A DNA stretch of 64,000 nucleotides from Tachypleus tridentatus. Lineage: Eukaryota; Arthropoda; Merostomata; Xiphosura; Limulidae. Every line of letters starts with the position of its first letter. Positions within the stretch are counted from its first letter, which is position 1. The stretch is from contig NC_134833.1 of the NCBI RefSeq assembly GCF_004210375.1, forward strand, positions 143,336,127 to 143,400,126, given 5' to 3'. The translations under genes and the position numbers were made by a program. Positions 63,616-64,000 of this stretch are shown in pieces. The notes under the pieces were generated by a model. It was not told the DNA's origin and did not search any database. It was given only the letters and a program-made list of their open reading frames with translations.

Positions 63616-64000
63616 TAGGAATACCTCGCTACATACTCATCTCATTTCTATTTGGTTCTTAGAATGAAAGTTACTGCTTCTATTATATTTGTTGTTTCTT
63701 ATTTTACACCTGTTTTCTTGTGTTGTATGAAGTGTTTTTTTTTTCTTTCCACAGCTCTTTATGTGGTTTCTTTCTTTTTTTCTTCTCTCTTTTGTTAGTA
63801 CCCATGTTTGGCCACCACACTGATCCATGATATTTATCTTCAAACTAATGGGACATGCTCTAACTAGATTTTGGCTCTTTACTGACACACTGGCAAATAG
63901 TTAGCTAACAACTTCGCGAAAACAACAGTGGCCACATTAAAAGACAACGGCAGTTTTAAAATTAAGTACGGCCTTTCAAAAGCTGCATGTAAGTCTTTTG

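Larger units (their letters stand above)
60525..64000. other. Upstream flank of LPMO gene
   Basis: Would contain the LPMO promoter and any 5' non-coding exon, but no TATA or initiator stands out. Two SINEs lie here; remaining frames are short and unsupported. Confidence 0.4.

Overview
This is animal nuclear DNA: AT-rich, intron-rich, with two spliced genes in a dense layer of transposon remnants. An arthropod, most likely a horseshoe crab (Xiphosura), is my best guess. The reasons are an AA15 lytic polysaccharide monooxygenase gene, abundant tRNA-derived SINEs, Penelope-like elements, a Jockey-type LINE and Tc1/mariner and hAT relics. The species is inference; nothing in the window proves it.

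Gene 1 (+ strand, 417-46589) is the 3' part of an unconventional myosin. I resolved 33 exons. Their phases join without conflict into 4860 coding bases (1619 residues plus stop), starting inside the motor because the window opens inside the gene. Domain order is: end of motor, three IQ motifs, a charged helix, linker, MyTH4-FERM, short linker, MyTH4-FERM, stop. Two MyTH4-FERM cassettes with no SH3 between them fit the class XXII architecture better than class VII or XV, although the motor end reads rather like class XV. One intron appears to use a GC donor. A 178-bp tandem duplication copies the acceptor and first coding bases of the first visible exon.

Gene 2 (- strand, 60524-53509) is complete: three exons encode a 216-residue secreted AA15 copper monooxygenase (chitin/cellulose oxidation). 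It has a signal peptide ending at Gly-His, both histidine-brace residues and the conserved cysteines. The two genes converge tail to tail with about 6.9 kb between stops. A 135-bp cysteine-rich exon-like sequence of unknown identity lies in the long LPMO intron.

Mobile DNA fills the introns. Intron 8 holds a minus-strand Penelope-like element split by a SINE. Intron 22 has a LINE scrap and a 213-bp duplication; intron 23 a complete-ended mariner relic; intron 28 a Jockey LINE carrying a nested hAT copy and a SINE head; intron 29 a Tigger/pogo deletion derivative; intron 31 two SINEs, one with a perfect 12-bp target duplication; intron 32 a Tc1-like relic. Minisatellites lie in introns 9 (39 bp x 8) and 21 (35 bp, roughly 25-28 units).

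I found no RNA genes, CRISPR or prokaryotic features. Nothing here amounts to a new multi-gene system. The best leads are the orphan cysteine-rich exon, the myosin's class, the GC-AG intron and hammerhead-like motifs in the Penelope termini.
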